Assembly (NCBI GenBank): GCA_963738365.1
Contig: CAVTWH010000008.1
Coordinates: 457,112-521,111 of the forward strand
Direction: 5' to 3'
Source: CAVTWH01 sp963738365
GTDB lineage: Bacteria; Actinomycetota; Actinomycetes; Mycobacteriales; Micromonosporaceae
DNA length: 64,000 nt
The position numbers were made by a program, and so were the translations under genes. This document shows, piece by piece, positions 1-10,357 of this stretch (the stretch's first letter is position 1; each line of letters begins with the position of its first letter). The notes under the pieces are model-generated. The model was not told where the DNA came from. It ran no database searches and saw only the letters and a program-made list of their open reading frames with translations.

Positions 1-1347
1 GCCGAGCTGCTCATCGGCAACGCCGCCACGCTGGCCACCGCCACCGAGTCCGGTGCCGCGCCCCGGCACACCGTGCTGGCCGGCGCCGGCAGCGCCCCCG
101 GCGCCGTGCCACTCGCCGACCTCGCCCCACCCGCGACCCCGGAGACCGAGGTCGCAGGGGGTACAGCGGAGCCCGGGGCGGATGGTGCGGGAGAGTCCGG
201 GGCGGGTGGCGAGCAGCTGGCGGTGCTGGTCTACACCAGCGGCACCGAGGGCGACCCCAAGGGCGCGATGCTGACCCACCGCGCGCTGCTGGCCAACCAC
301 GAGCAGCTGGCCCCGATCGAGCCGCCCCCGATCGGCCCCGACGACGTGCTGCTGCTCGGCCTGCCGCTGTTCCACGCGTACGGGCTGAACTGCGGGCTCG
401 GCGCGCTGGCCTACCACGGCGCCACCGGCGTGCTGGTCGAGCGCTTCGACCCGGCCGAGATCGCTCCGGCTGATCGCCGCGCACGAGGTGACCGTGGTGG
501 TCGGCGTACCGCACGATGTATGTGGCCTGGTCGCTGCTGCCCGACCTGGGCGAGAGCTTCGCCGGCGTGCGGCTGGCGATCAGCGGCGCCGCGCCGCTGG
601 ACCCGGCCGCCGCCGGCCGCTTCCTCGACGCCACCCGGCACCCCATCTTCGAGGGGTACGGGCTGACCGAGACCGCCCCGGTGCTCACCTCCGCGCTGGC
701 CAGCCCCACGCCGAAGCCCGGCTCGATCGGGCGGCCCATCCCCGGCGTGGCGCTCAAGCTGGTCGACGCCGCCGGCAACGAGCAGGACGTGGCACGCCGA
801 CGACTTCGACGACGACGCCTCCGGCTCACCCGGCAGCGACCCGGGCGAGATCGTGGTCCGCGGCGCCAACCTGTTCAGCGGCTACTGGCCGGACGGCCGG
901 GACGGGCCCGACGCCGACGGCTGGTGGGCGACCGGCGACGTGGCCTACGCCGACGCCGACGGCGACCTGTTCCTGGTCGACCGGCTGCGCGAGCTGATCC
1001 TGGTCAGCGGCTTCAACGTCTACCCGCACGAGGTCGAGCAGGTGCTCGCCGGCGCACCCGGCGGTGGCCGAGGCGGCGGTGCTCGGCGCGCCGCACCCGT
1101 ACACCGGGCAGACGGTCAAGGCGTTCGTCGTGGTCACCGCGCCGGTCACCGTCGAGGAGCTGCTCGCCCACTGCGAACGCAACCTGGCCCGGTTCAAGTG
1201 CCCGACGGCGGTCGAGTTCCGGGACAGCTGCCGCACTCGGCCACCGGCAAGGTCCGCAAGGCGGCCCTGCGGGCCGGGGGCGACGATGCGGCCCTGCGCC
1301 CCGGGGGCGACGATGCGGCCCTGCGTTCCGGGGGCGAGAATGCCTGA
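1..1347 (+). CDS. AMP-dependent acyl-CoA ligase, 5' truncated by window, frameshifted
   Basis: C-terminal two thirds of an ANL-superfamily acyl-CoA synthetase, which activates a carboxylic acid with ATP and loads it on CoA. The P-loop TSGTEGDPKG lies near base 240, GYGLTETAP near 655, and GWWATGDVAYADADGDLFLVD near 920. The C-terminal SATGKVRK lysine motif is near 1240. The frame changes near 465, 510, 790, 1058 and 1228, and joining the pieces restores a continuous family alignment, so sequence errors are more likely than a dead gene. The 5' end lies outside the window. The tail is three 9-residue repeats (AALRxGGDD), not part of the family fold. Substrate cannot be told; a fatty acid is the usual default. 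Confidence 0.85.
1261..1341. repeat. 27-bp tandem repeat, 3 copies
   Basis: Three in-frame copies (1261-1287, 1288-1314, 1315-1341) form the tail of the acyl-CoA ligase. The last copy carries the ATG of the downstream glutaredoxin-like gene; the two earlier copies contain an ATG at the same place. Confidence 0.9.
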
Positions 1348-1572
1348 GCCCCGCATTCAGCTGCTCACCCGGCCCGGCTGCCACCTCTGCGACGGTCGGC
1401 GGCCGAGACGCTCGACCGGATCGGCGAGCCGTGGATCGAGGTGGACATCGAGGCCGACCCGGAGCTGGAGGCCGAGTACGGCGACCGCATCCCGGTGATG
1501 CTGCTGGACGGCCGGGAGCACGGCTACTGGCGGGTCGAGGAGGAGCGGCTGCGCCGCGACCTGGGCCGCTGA
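1340..1572 (+). CDS. Glutaredoxin-like (DUF836-type) small thiol protein, one frameshift
   Basis: Small protein of about 76 residues. It starts with IQLLTRPGCHLCD, so the CxxC redox pair is Cys-His-Leu-Cys, and continues after a frameshift near 1398 as AAETLDRIGEPWIEVDIE, IPVMLLDG and YWRVEEERLRRDLG. The cis-proline region (RIPVMLLDG) is typical of the glutaredoxin/thioredoxin fold. Its ATG overlaps the stop of the ligase by 8 nt. It lies upstream of rex and the haem genes, a position seen in other actinobacteria. The exact reductant and target are unknown. Confidence 0.75.
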
Positions 1573-1603
1573 ACCGTCCCCACGGGAGCGTCGTCCGCCC
1601 GGA

Positions 1604-1616
1604 TAAGGTGGGGCCC
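1604..1616 (+). promoter_or_regulatory. -10 box TAAGGT, predicted leaderless start
   Basis: TAAGGT at 1604-1609 is 7 nt before the GTG at 1617. Transcription would begin at or next to the start codon. No clear -35 is visible. Confidence 0.45.
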
Positions 1617-2280
1617 GTGCATCTGGTCTGGGACTGGAACGGCACCCTGCTCGACGATCTCTCGCTGGTGGTGGCCGCCACCAACGCGTCGCTGGCGAGC
1701 GTCGGCGGCCCCGGCGTCACCGTCGAGGAGCACCGGCGCGACTTCCGCCGCCCGGTCGCCACTACTACGCCCAGGTGCTCGGCCGCCCGGTCGGCGACGA
1801 CGAGTTCCGCGCCCTGGACGACGCGTTCCACCTCGCCTACGCCGAGCTGGTGGCCGACTGCGCGCTGGCCACCGGCGCCGTGGAGGCGCTGACCGGCTGG
1901 GGCGGCACCCAGTCGCTGCTGTCCATGTGGTTCCACCACGAGCTGGTGCCGAGCGTCGAGCGGTACGGCCTGACGCCCTACTTCGTCCGGGTCGACGGGC
2001 AGCTGCTGGCCCCGACGGGGTCGGCGGCGGGCACAAGGCGCCGCACCTGGCCGCGCACCTGGCGGCGCTGGGCCGCGCCGGTGCCGACTGCGTGCTGATC
2101 GGCGACTCGGTCGACGACGCCGAGCGCGGCCAGCGCGGTGGGCGCCCGGGTGGTGCTCTACTCCGGCGGCTTCACCGCACCAGGACCGGCTGACCGCCAC
2201 CGGCTTCCCGGTCGCCGACCACCCTCGCCGAGGCGGTCGCCCTGGCCGCCGAGGGCGCGGCTCAGGCGTCGCGCAGGTAG
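1617..2280 (+). CDS. HAD-family hydrolase (phosphoglycolate phosphatase-like), frameshifted
   Basis: Begins VHLVWDWNGTLLDD, the HAD motif I with the nucleophilic Asp in the DWNGT form common in actinobacterial phosphoglycolate-phosphatase-like proteins. Later pieces give LSMWFHHELVPSVERYGLTPYF, HKAPHLAAHLAALG (motif III lysine) and VLIGDSVDD (motif IV acidic pair). The frame changes near 1757, 2022 and 2130-2140, so the true product is about 220 residues. The GTG start follows a -10 box by 7 nt. The 3' end overlaps the convergent response regulator by about 19 bp. The substrate is not known. Confidence 0.75.
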
Positions 2281-2911
2281 GCCAGCACGGCCAGCACCCG
2301 GCGGTGCTGCTCCTCGTCGGGCGGCAGGTCGAGCTTGGTGAAGATGCTGCGGACGTGCTTCTCCACCGCGCCCTCGGTGACCACCAGGCGCGCGGGCGAT
2401 CGCGGTGTTCGAGCGCCCCTCGGCCATCAGGCCGAGCACCTCGCGCTCGCGCGGGGTGAGCGCGCTCGAGCGGGTCCCGGCCGCGCCGTACCACCAACTG
2501 GGCCACCACCTCGGGGTCGAGCACGGTGCCGCCGGCGGCCACCCGGGCCAGCGCGTCGAGGAAGTCGGCGACGTCGGCGACCCGGTCCTTGAGCAGGTAC
2601 CCGATCGCGCCGCGCCGGTCGGCGAGCAGGTCGTCGGCGTAGGAGACCTCGACGTACTGGGAGAGCACCAGGATCGGGGCTGCGCGGCACCAGCCGCCGG
2701 GCCTGCCACCGCGGCCCGCAGCCCCTCGTCGGTGTGCGAGGGCGGCATCCGGACGTCCACGATGGAGACGTCCGGCCGGTGCTCGACGACCGCCTCGACC
2801 AGCGACGGCCCGTCGCCGACGGCGGCCACCACCTTGTGCCCGCTGCTCGACGAGCAGGCGGACCAGGCCCTCCCGGAGCAGGACCGCGTCGTCGGCGATG
2901 ATCACACGCAC
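2262..2911 (-). CDS. NarL/LuxR-type response regulator, frameshifted
   Basis: Starts MRVIIADDAVLLREGL, the receiver domain with its acidic pair. The phosphoacceptor Asp is in IVDVRMPP, and IGYLLKDRVAD carries the conserved Lys. A C-terminal LuxR helix-turn-helix is marked by LTPREREVLGLMAEGRSNTAIA. The frame shifts several times (near 2835, 2685, 2465 and 2395); joined pieces give the normal length of about 215 residues. The GTG start overlaps the 3' end of the sensor kinase gene by 10 nt, so the two are co-transcribed. Regulated genes are unknown. Confidence 0.8.
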
Positions 2912-4190
2912 GGCAGCTCCGCCCGGATCAGGGTGGGGCCGCCGGTCGGGCTGCTGACCTGCAGCTGGCCACCGGCGGCGCGGACCCGGTCGGTCAGCCC
3001 GGCCAGCCCGTGCCCCTTGGCGATGCTGGCGCCGCCGAGGCCGTCGTCCTCGATCGTTCACCGCGAGCCGCTTGCCGGCCATGGTCGACGCTCACCGCGC
3101 TGGACCGGGCGTGGCTGTGCTTGGCCACGTTGGTCAGCGCCTCGGCGACCACGAAGTAGGCGGTGCTCTCGGCGATCGGGCTGAGCCGGCCGAGGTCGGG
3201 GTCCATCCGCAGGTCCACCGGTACGGTGCACCGGCCGGCGAGCGCCGCCAGGGCGCTGGGCAGCCCCCGGTCGGACAGGATCGGCGGGGCGATGCCCCGG
3301 GACAGGGCGCGCAGCTCGTCCAGCGTCTCCCGGGTCTGGCCGAGCGCCTCGTCGATGGTGGCCCGGGCCGCCTCCGGGTCGGTGTCGAGCTGCTGACGGG
3401 CCCGGCCGAGGTCCATGGCCAGCCGGACCAGCCGCTGCTGGGGGCCGTCGTGGATGTCGCGCTCCAGCCGGCGCAGCGCGGTGGCCTCGGCGGCGACGGC
3501 TGCGGTGCGCTGCTCGTCCAGGTCGTTGATCCGCTCCTGGACCTCGGCCATGCCGCAGAGCAGGGCGCGGCCGAGGCTGGCCTGGAGCAGCGCGAAGATC
3601 CGGACCACCAGCGGCAGGGTGACCAGGAACACCAGCCCGGCGAGGGTGTAGAGGCCGACCCGGGCGGAGTAGGTGTCGGGCAGCCCCATCAGCTGGTTGA
3701 GGTCGGTGTTGTCGGCGCCGCGCGGGAGGGCCCAGTCCCAGGCGAAGTAGGTGAGGCCGCCGAGCGCACCGGACCACCAGGTGACGGTGAAGACGAAGCC
3801 GATGGTGGCGGAGATCCAGGCCAGGCAGGCGTGCATGAGGTCGAGCCAGGACTGGCTGTCGCGCATCGGCACGGTGACCCGGTTCCAGAAGCCGGCGTCC
3901 GGCGCGGCCCGCTTGTACCGGGGCCGGGGGGCGGGGCGGCGCAGGACGGCGGGCAGCCGCAGCCGCTCCAGGTCGGCGAAGCCGCGGGCCAGGTAGAGCG
4001 AGCCGGTCAGGATCGGGACGCCGATGACGATGACGGCGGTCCCCACGCCGAGCCAGAAGAGGGTGAAGGTCAGCACGAAGGCGACCAGGGCCACGGGGAA
4101 CCCGATGATCAGGTATGCGCTGTCCGAGCCGAGCTGGCGCAGCATCCGGGTGGCCGGGTTGCCGGGCAGTGGCGTGGTCGCAGTGGTCAT
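2902..4190 (-). CDS. NarL-partner sensor histidine kinase (HPK7 family)
   Basis: Membrane sensor kinase of about 428 residues. Two hydrophobic helices occur near residues 30-75, with more near 120-150 and 180-205. Next comes a coiled-coil DHp region with ERDIHDGPQQRLVRLAMDLG (phospho-His near residue 245), then the ATPase motif AEALTNVAKHSHA and a C-terminal GLxGLTDRVRAAGG box. Two one-base shifts near 3087 and 3057 break the last 60 residues; correcting them gives an ATPase G-box and a stop overlapping the regulator start. The input signal is unknown: the sensor part is a plain membrane domain with no recognised ligand pocket. Confidence 0.85.
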
Positions 4191-4202
4191 GGGTCGACGG
4201 TA
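4191..4202 (-). promoter_or_regulatory. -10 box TACCGT, predicted leaderless start of the kinase
   Basis: Read on the minus strand, TACCGT (4202 to 4197) is 6 nt before the ATG at 4190. Confidence 0.45.
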
Positions 4203-4526
4203 GGCAATCGGGGGGCCGGCGGACATCCCGCGGGCCGGCGTGCCGAGGGTGGGGCTGTCCCTACCCCGGCTGGCCAGCGCGGCGCCGGATCGTCCGTGGC
4301 GCCCGGCCGGCGGGTGCGGCCGGCCTGCCGGTCGGCCGCCGGCCGACTCCTGCCGTGCGGTGTGACGCTGGTCGCGCCGGTCGGTGCCGGCCGGCCCGAC
4401 ACAGCTCCGGCCGGCGCTGCGGAACGCCGCTAGCTGCGGCGCGGCCGTTGTCGGTGGTACGACAAGTCGGAATTGAGCAATAATCACGGGGCGGCTCGAC
4501 GAGTGCCGGATGACCAAGATCGCGAT
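4203..4526. other. Intergenic region between divergent sensor kinase and rex
   Basis: Proline/arginine-type GC-rich spacer with no ORF of convincing codon use. The left side holds the kinase promoter. The Rex operator and rex promoter start just to the right. Nothing else was recognised. Confidence 0.5.
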
Positions 4527-4544
4527 TTGTGCACGGCTTCACAA
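4527..4544. promoter_or_regulatory. Rex operator (ROP)
   Basis: TTGTGCACGGCTTCACAA is an 18-bp site of the form TTGTG-N8-CACAA. It contains the TGTG-N8-CACA core known for Rex operators of Streptomyces and other Gram-positives. It lies 185 bp before the rex ATG and covers the -35 region of the rex promoter, the right geometry for autorepression that is lifted when NADH rises. Confidence 0.8.
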
Positions 4545-4555
4545 GCGCATACGCT
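4527..4555 (+). promoter_or_regulatory. Promoter of rex-hemACD
   Basis: TTGTGC (4527-4532) and TACGCT (4550-4555) are separated by 17 bp. This predicts a start site near 4562 and a leader of about 165 nt. The -35 is inside the Rex operator. Confidence 0.6.
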
Positions 4556-4728
4556 GTCTTGACGGCGGCCCTTGTAGCACATCAGTGGAGAGCGTGCTGG
4601 CCCGGGCCGCGCCAACCGGGGAGGACGGGGCTGATCGATGCCCCGCAGTCCCGGGACCGTATCACCGCCAGCCTGGCGCGGAGTTCTCCGACCGGCCGGC
4701 GGCTACCAGCCAGTCGTCGTGGAGTCAC

Positions 4729-5490
4729 ATGAGTCAGCAGCCCACCGAGCGCGGTACTGCCGGTGTTCCGGACTTTCCGGACCTTCCGGAAGCCACCGTG
4801 GCTCGACTCCCGGAGTACCTCCGGGCGCTGCACGCCATCGCCGACTCCGGTGTCGACGTGGTGTCCAGCGAGGACCTGGCCGCACAGGCCGGCGTCAACT
4901 CCGCCAAGCTCCGCAAGGACCTGTCCTACCTGCGCTCCAACGGCACCCGCGGGGTCGGGTACGACATCGCCCAGCTGACCAGCAAGATCGAGCACGTGCT
5001 GGGGCTGCACCAGCACCGGGCGGTGGCCCTGGTCGGCGTCGGTAACCTCGGCCACGCGCTGGCCGGCTACGACGGCTTCGGCTCCCGGGGCTTCCACATC
5101 GCCGCGCTCTTCGACGCCGACCCGCGCCGGGTCGGTGAACGGATCAACGGCATGGTCGTGCACCACGTCGACCACCTGGCGGCGGTGGTACTCAAGGAAC
5201 AGATCGCCATCGCGGTGATCGCCACCCCGGCGCACGCCGCCCAGAAGGTGGCCGACGCGCTGGTCGGCTGCGGCGTCACCAGCATCCTCAACTTCGCGCC
5301 CTGCGTGCTCTCGGTGCCGGACAACGTCGACGTCCGCAAGGTGGATCTCGCCATCGAGCTGCAGATCCTGTCCTTCCACGAGCACCGCAAGGCCAGCCTC
5401 ACCGCGCTGCCCCGCGACCTCGGTGGCCGCGCGCAGCGCGACGCCGCAGCGGCGCCGGCCGGCCGGGCGGCGGGGGCGGTGAACCAGTGA
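4729..5490 (+). CDS. rex: Redox-sensing transcriptional repressor Rex
   Basis: 253 residues. The N-terminal winged helix (about 20-85) includes RLPEYLRALHAIADSG and VNSAKLRKDLSYLRSNGTRGVGYD. The Rossmann domain carries VALVGVGNLGHALAGYDGF, the GxGxxG NAD(H)-binding motif. A C-terminal helix (IELQILSFHEHRK) is the domain-swap element. Rex binds DNA at low NADH/NAD+ and releases it when NADH accumulates. The ATG at 4729 was chosen because the family alignment begins soon after it. Its stop overlaps the hemA GTG by 4 nt, so rex and the haem genes are translationally coupled. Confidence 0.95.
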   Translation: MSQQPTERGTAGVPDFPDLPEATVARLPEYLRALHAIADSGVDVVSSEDLAAQAGVNSAKLRKDLSYLRSNGTRGVGYDIAQLTSKIEHVLGLHQHRAVALVGVGNLGHALAGYDGFGSRGFHIAALFDADPRRVGERINGMVVHHVDHLAAVVLKEQIAIAVIATPAHAAQKVADALVGCGVTSILNFAPCVLSVPDNVDVRKVDLAIELQILSFHEHRKASLTALPRDLGGRAQRDAAAAPAGRAAGAVNQ

Positions 5491-6764
5491 GCCTGCTGGT
5501 GACCGGGGTCACCCACCGGAGTGCGCCGGTGGCCGTACTGGAGTCGCTGGCGGTACCGCCGGCCGAGGCCGGTGCGCTGCTCGCCGAACTGCTCCGCCAG
5601 CCCTACGTCGGGGAGGCCGTGGTCCTGTCCACCTGCAACCGGGTGGAGGTCTACGCCGAGGTCAGCGCGTTCCACGGCGGCCTCACCGAGATCGGCGCGG
5701 TGCTCGGCCGGCGGGCCGGCGTGGCCCCGGCCGACCTCGCCCGGCACCTCACCGTGCACTACGAGGCCGACGCCGTCCGGCACGCCTTCGAGGTGGCCGC
5801 CGGCCTGGACTCCATGGTCGTCGGCGAGGCGCAGATCCTCGGCCAGCTGCGCGACGCCTACGCGGTGGCCACCGAGCACGACGCCGCCGGGCGTATCCTG
5901 CACGAGCTGATGCAGCAGGCGCTGCGGGTCGGCAAGCGGGCACACACCGAGACCGGCATCGACCGGGCCGGGCAGAGCGTCGTCTCCGCCGCGCTGGCGC
6001 TGGCCGGCGAGCTGACCGGGCGCCGGGCGCTGGTGGTGGGCGCCGGTTCGATGGGCGCGCTGGCGCTGGCCACCCTGCGCCGGGCCGGCGCAGGTGCGCT
6101 GGCCGTCACCAACCGCTCGGCGCAGCGCGCCGGGCGCCTCGCCGAGCTGTACGACGCCACCGCCGTCCACATCGACGACCTGGCCGCCGCCGTCGCGGCG
6201 GTGGACGTGGTGGTCTGCGCCACCGCCTCCACCGGCCACGTGCTGGACGCCGGGCAGGTCGGCGACCGCTCCGCCCGCCCGCTCGCCGTGATCGACCTGG
6301 GCGTACCCCGGGACGTGGCGGCCGAGGTCGGCGCGCTGCCCGGGGTCGAGCTGATCGACATGGAGCGGCTGGGCCACGAACTGCACGACACCGCGGCCGG
6401 CGTCGACCGGCTGGCCGTCGAGGAGATCGTCGCCGCCGAGGTGGAGGCGTTCCTCGCCTGGCTGCGCGGGGGCGACGTGGCACCCACCGTGGCCGCGCTG
6501 CGGGCCCGCGCCGACGAACTGGTCACCGGCGAGCTGACCCGGCTGGTCCAGCGCCGCCCGGAGCTCTCCGACGAACAGCGCGCCGAGGTCGCCCACACCG
6601 TGCACCGGATCGTGCGGCGGCTGCTGCACACGCCGACCGTACGGGCCCGGGAACTGGCCGCCGGTCCCGGCGGGGACCGCTACGCCGAGCTGGTCCGGCA
6701 GCTGTTCGACCTGGAGATCCCGGCCAGCAGCCGGGCCGGCGACATCCCGGAGGTGGACGGGTGA
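5487..6764 (+). CDS. hemA: Glutamyl-tRNA reductase
   Basis: 425 residues. First committed step of C5-pathway tetrapyrrole synthesis: glutamyl-tRNA to glutamate-1-semialdehyde with NADPH. The catalytic Cys is in VVLSTCNRVEVYAE near residue 50. GLDSMVVGEAQILGQLRDAY is the family signature, and the NADPH domain has ALVVGAGSMGALAL. The C-terminal dimerisation helices end in RRLLHTPTVRARELA. The GTG start overlaps the rex stop and the end overlaps hemC. Expression is expected under Rex from the promoter at 4527-4555. Confidence 0.95.
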   Translation: MSLLVTGVTHRSAPVAVLESLAVPPAEAGALLAELLRQPYVGEAVVLSTCNRVEVYAEVSAFHGGLTEIGAVLGRRAGVAPADLARHLTVHYEADAVRHAFEVAAGLDSMVVGEAQILGQLRDAYAVATEHDAAGRILHELMQQALRVGKRAHTETGIDRAGQSVVSAALALAGELTGRRALVVGAGSMGALALATLRRAGAGALAVTNRSAQRAGRLAELYDATAVHIDDLAAAVAAVDVVVCATASTGHVLDAGQVGDRSARPLAVIDLGVPRDVAAEVGALPGVELIDMERLGHELHDTAAGVDRLAVEEIVAAEVEAFLAWLRGGDVAPTVAALRARADELVTGELTRLVQRRPELSDEQRAEVAHTVHRIVRRLLHTPTVRARELAAGPGGDRYAELVRQLFDLEIPASSRAGDIPEVDG

Positions 6765-7717
6765 GCATCCGACTCGGTACCCGGGGCAGCGCCCTGGCCC
6801 GCGCCCAGTCCCAGCAGGTCGCCGACGCGCTGGCCCGGGTCAGCGGCGAGGACGTGGAGCTGGTCGAGGTGGTCACCGCGGGCGACCGCAGCAGCGCCCC
6901 GATCGCGCAGCTGGGCGTCGGCGTGTTCGTCTCGGCACTGCGCGACGCCCTGCTCGACGGGCGGATCGACTTGGCCGTGCACTCCTACAAGGACCTGCCC
7001 ACGGCGCAGCCGGACACGCTGGTGATCGCCGCCGTCCCGGAGCGGGAGGACCCCCGGGACGCGCTGGTCGCCCGGGACGGCCTCACCCTCGGCGAGCTGC
7101 CCGCCGGCTCCCGGCTGGGTACCGGCTCGGTGCGCCGGATCGCCCAGCTGCACGCGCTCGGGCTGCACCTGGAGCCGGTCCCGATCCGGGGCAACGTGGA
7201 CACCCGGCTGGCCAAGGTCGCCGACGGCGAGCTGGACGCGGTGGTGCTGGCCCGCGCCGGGCTGCTCCGGCTGGGTCGCGCCGCACTGGTCACCGAGATC
7301 ATCGACCCGCTGCAGATGCTGCCCGCCCCGGCCCAGGGTGCGCTCGCCGTGGAGTGTCGCGCCGATGACGCGCGGCTGGCCAAACTCCTCGGTACCCTCG
7401 ACCACGCCGGCTCCCGCGCCACGGTGCTGGCCGAACGCGCGCTGCTGGCCAGTCTGGAGGCGGGCTGCTCGGCCCCCGTCGCCGGGTACGCGGTCGAAGC
7501 CGAGAACGACGACGGAGATCTGGAGATCTACCTGCGCGGTGCGGTGTACAGCCCGGACGGACTGCGGTCCATCCGGTCCAGCCGCACCGGAACGCTCGCC
7601 GACGCCGAGCAGATCGGCCGCCTGCTGGCCGCCGACCTGCTCGACGACGGCGCCGCTGAGCTGATAGCGCCCGGCCCGGATGGCCAGGACGCAGTGCAAT
7701 TGGGAGCCCAAGCATGA
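6761..7717 (+). CDS. hemC: Hydroxymethylbilane synthase (porphobilinogen deaminase)
   Basis: 318 residues. Joins four porphobilinogens into hydroxymethylbilane. The N-terminus is IRLGTRGSALARAQSQQVADAL. IDLAVHSYKDLPT carries the catalytic Asp region, and TGSVRRIAQL and IRGNVDTRL bind substrate carboxylates. The dipyrromethane cofactor is attached to the Cys of SLEAGCSAPVAGYA near residue 237. GTGA overlap with hemA and ATGA overlap with hemD show tight operon coupling. Confidence 0.95.
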   Translation: MSIRLGTRGSALARAQSQQVADALARVSGEDVELVEVVTAGDRSSAPIAQLGVGVFVSALRDALLDGRIDLAVHSYKDLPTAQPDTLVIAAVPEREDPRDALVARDGLTLGELPAGSRLGTGSVRRIAQLHALGLHLEPVPIRGNVDTRLAKVADGELDAVVLARAGLLRLGRAALVTEIIDPLQMLPAPAQGALAVECRADDARLAKLLGTLDHAGSRATVLAERALLASLEAGCSAPVAGYAVEAENDDGDLEIYLRGAVYSPDGLRSIRSSRTGTLADAEQIGRLLAADLLDDGAAELIAPGPDGQDAVQLGAQA

Positions 7718-9321
7718 CCCGTACCCGTAAGTCCACGGGCCACGTCAGTTTCGTCGGGGCCGGCCCCGGCGATCCCGCCCTGCTGACCCGGCGCGCCTAT
7801 GACGCCCTGGTCACCGCCGACCACGTCGTCTTCGACCGCAGCGTGCCCGACGCGTTGCTGACCACCGTCCGGGAGCTGTCCGCCGCCGCGGTGGCCGCCG
7901 GGGAGCGCGCCGAGGAGGCCCAGTTCTCCCCGGCCGAGGGGGCGCCCGGTGACGTGGCCAAGGTGCTGCTGTCGGCGGCCCGCTCCGGGCTGCACGCGCT
8001 GCACCTGGTGGCCGGCGACCCGTTCGGGCACGAGTCGGTGGTCAAGGAGGTGCAGGCGGTCGCCCGTACCGCGGTGCCGTTCGAGGTGGTGCCCGGGATC
8101 GGGCAGGCCGCCGGGGTGGCCAGCTACGCGGGCGTACCGCTGACCGGGGTGCGCTCGGCGGTGGACGTCGACGACGTGACCGCGGTCGACTTCGAGGCGC
8201 TGGCCGCCGCCCTGCGGCAGGGCTCGGTGGCGGTCGCCGTCGACGCGGGTGACCTCGGCTCGGTCCGGGACGGCCTGCTCGCCGCGGGCGTCGACCCGAC
8301 CACCCCCGTGGCGGTGACCGGCGACGGTACCGGCGAGACCCAGTACACCTCCGGTACCTCGGTGGACAGTGTGGTGGCCGCCTCGCTCGGCTTCTCCGGC
8401 CGGGTGGTGCTCACCCTGGGCGCCGGCGTGGCGCACCGGGACAAGCTGTCCTGGTGGGAGAACCGGCCGCTGTACGGCTGGCGGGTGCTGGTGCCCCGGA
8501 CCAAGGAGCAGGCCGGCGCGATGAGCGAGCGGCTGCGCGCCTACGGCGCCATCCCGTGCGAGGTGCCGACCATCGCGGTCGAGCCGCCGCGTACCCCCGC
8601 CCAGATGGAGCGGGCGATCAAGGGCCTGGTCGACGGCCGGTACGCCTGGGTGGTCTTCACCTCGGTCAACGCCGTCCGCGCGGTGTGGGAGAAGTTCGGC
8701 GAGCACGGCCTGGACGCCCGGCACTTCGGCGGCGTCAAGATCGCCTGCATCGGTGAGGCGACCGCCGAGGCGGTCCGCTCGTTCGGCATCAACCCCGAGA
8801 TGGTGCCGCTGGGCGAGCAGTCCTCCGAGGGGCTGCTGTCCGAGTTCTCGCCCTACGACGAGGTCCTCGACCCGGTGGGCCGGGTGCTGCTGCCGCGCGC
8901 CGACATCGCCACCGAGACGCTGGCCGCCGGGCTCACCGAGATGGGCTGGGAGGTGGACGACGTGACCGCCTACCGCACGGTGCGCGCCGCGCCGCCGCCG
9001 GAGGACATCCGCAACGCCATCAAGCAGGGCGGCTTCGACGCGGTGCTGTTCACCTCGTCGTCCACGGTGCGCAACCTGGTCGGCATCGCCGGCAAGCCGC
9101 ACACCCGCACGGTGGTCGCGGTGATCGGCCCGAAGACCGCCGAGACGGCCGCCGAGTTCGGCCTGCGGGTGGACGTGCAGCCCCAGCACTCGTCGGTACC
9201 GGACCTGGTCGAGGCGCTCGCCGCCTACGCCGTGGAGCTGCGCGAGAAGCTCGCCGCGATGCCGGTGAAGCAGCGCCGCGGCTCGAAGGTGCAGGGCCCC
9301 ACAGCGCTGCGCTACCGCTGA
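7714..9321 (+). CDS. hemD: Uroporphyrinogen-III synthase fused to a SUMT-like domain
   Basis: 535 residues. Residues 1-245 are a tetrapyrrole-methylase fold (VSFVGAGPGDPALLTRRA; VVPGIGQAAGVASYAGVPLT). Residues 255-510 are uroporphyrinogen-III synthase (WRVLVPRTKEQAGAMSERL; VVFTSVNAVRAVWEKF; VLFTSSSTVRNL; VAVIGPKTAETAAEFG). The HemD part closes and flips ring D of hydroxymethylbilane. The methylase part is degenerate: the usual RLKGGDPFxFGRG loop reads HLVAGDPFGHE, so SAM-dependent C2/C7 methylation is doubtful. Such fusions are usual in actinobacteria. The short lysine/arginine-rich tail is of unknown role. Confidence 0.92.
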   Translation: MTRTRKSTGHVSFVGAGPGDPALLTRRAYDALVTADHVVFDRSVPDALLTTVRELSAAAVAAGERAEEAQFSPAEGAPGDVAKVLLSAARSGLHALHLVAGDPFGHESVVKEVQAVARTAVPFEVVPGIGQAAGVASYAGVPLTGVRSAVDVDDVTAVDFEALAAALRQGSVAVAVDAGDLGSVRDGLLAAGVDPTTPVAVTGDGTGETQYTSGTSVDSVVAASLGFSGRVVLTLGAGVAHRDKLSWWENRPLYGWRVLVPRTKEQAGAMSERLRAYGAIPCEVPTIAVEPPRTPAQMERAIKGLVDGRYAWVVFTSVNAVRAVWEKFGEHGLDARHFGGVKIACIGEATAEAVRSFGINPEMVPLGEQSSEGLLSEFSPYDEVLDPVGRVLLPRADIATETLAAGLTEMGWEVDDVTAYRTVRAAPPPEDIRNAIKQGGFDAVLFTSSSTVRNLVGIAGKPHTRTVVAVIGPKTAETAAEFGLRVDVQPQHSSVPDLVEALAAYAVELREKLAAMPVKQRRGSKVQGPTALRYR

Positions 9322-9373
9322 ACTGACGCCGGGGGCGCGGTCCGCGTCCCCGGCCGGAGTTGGGGGAGGGGTC

Positions 9374-10353
<980 letters not shown>

Positions 10354-10357
<4 letters not shown>

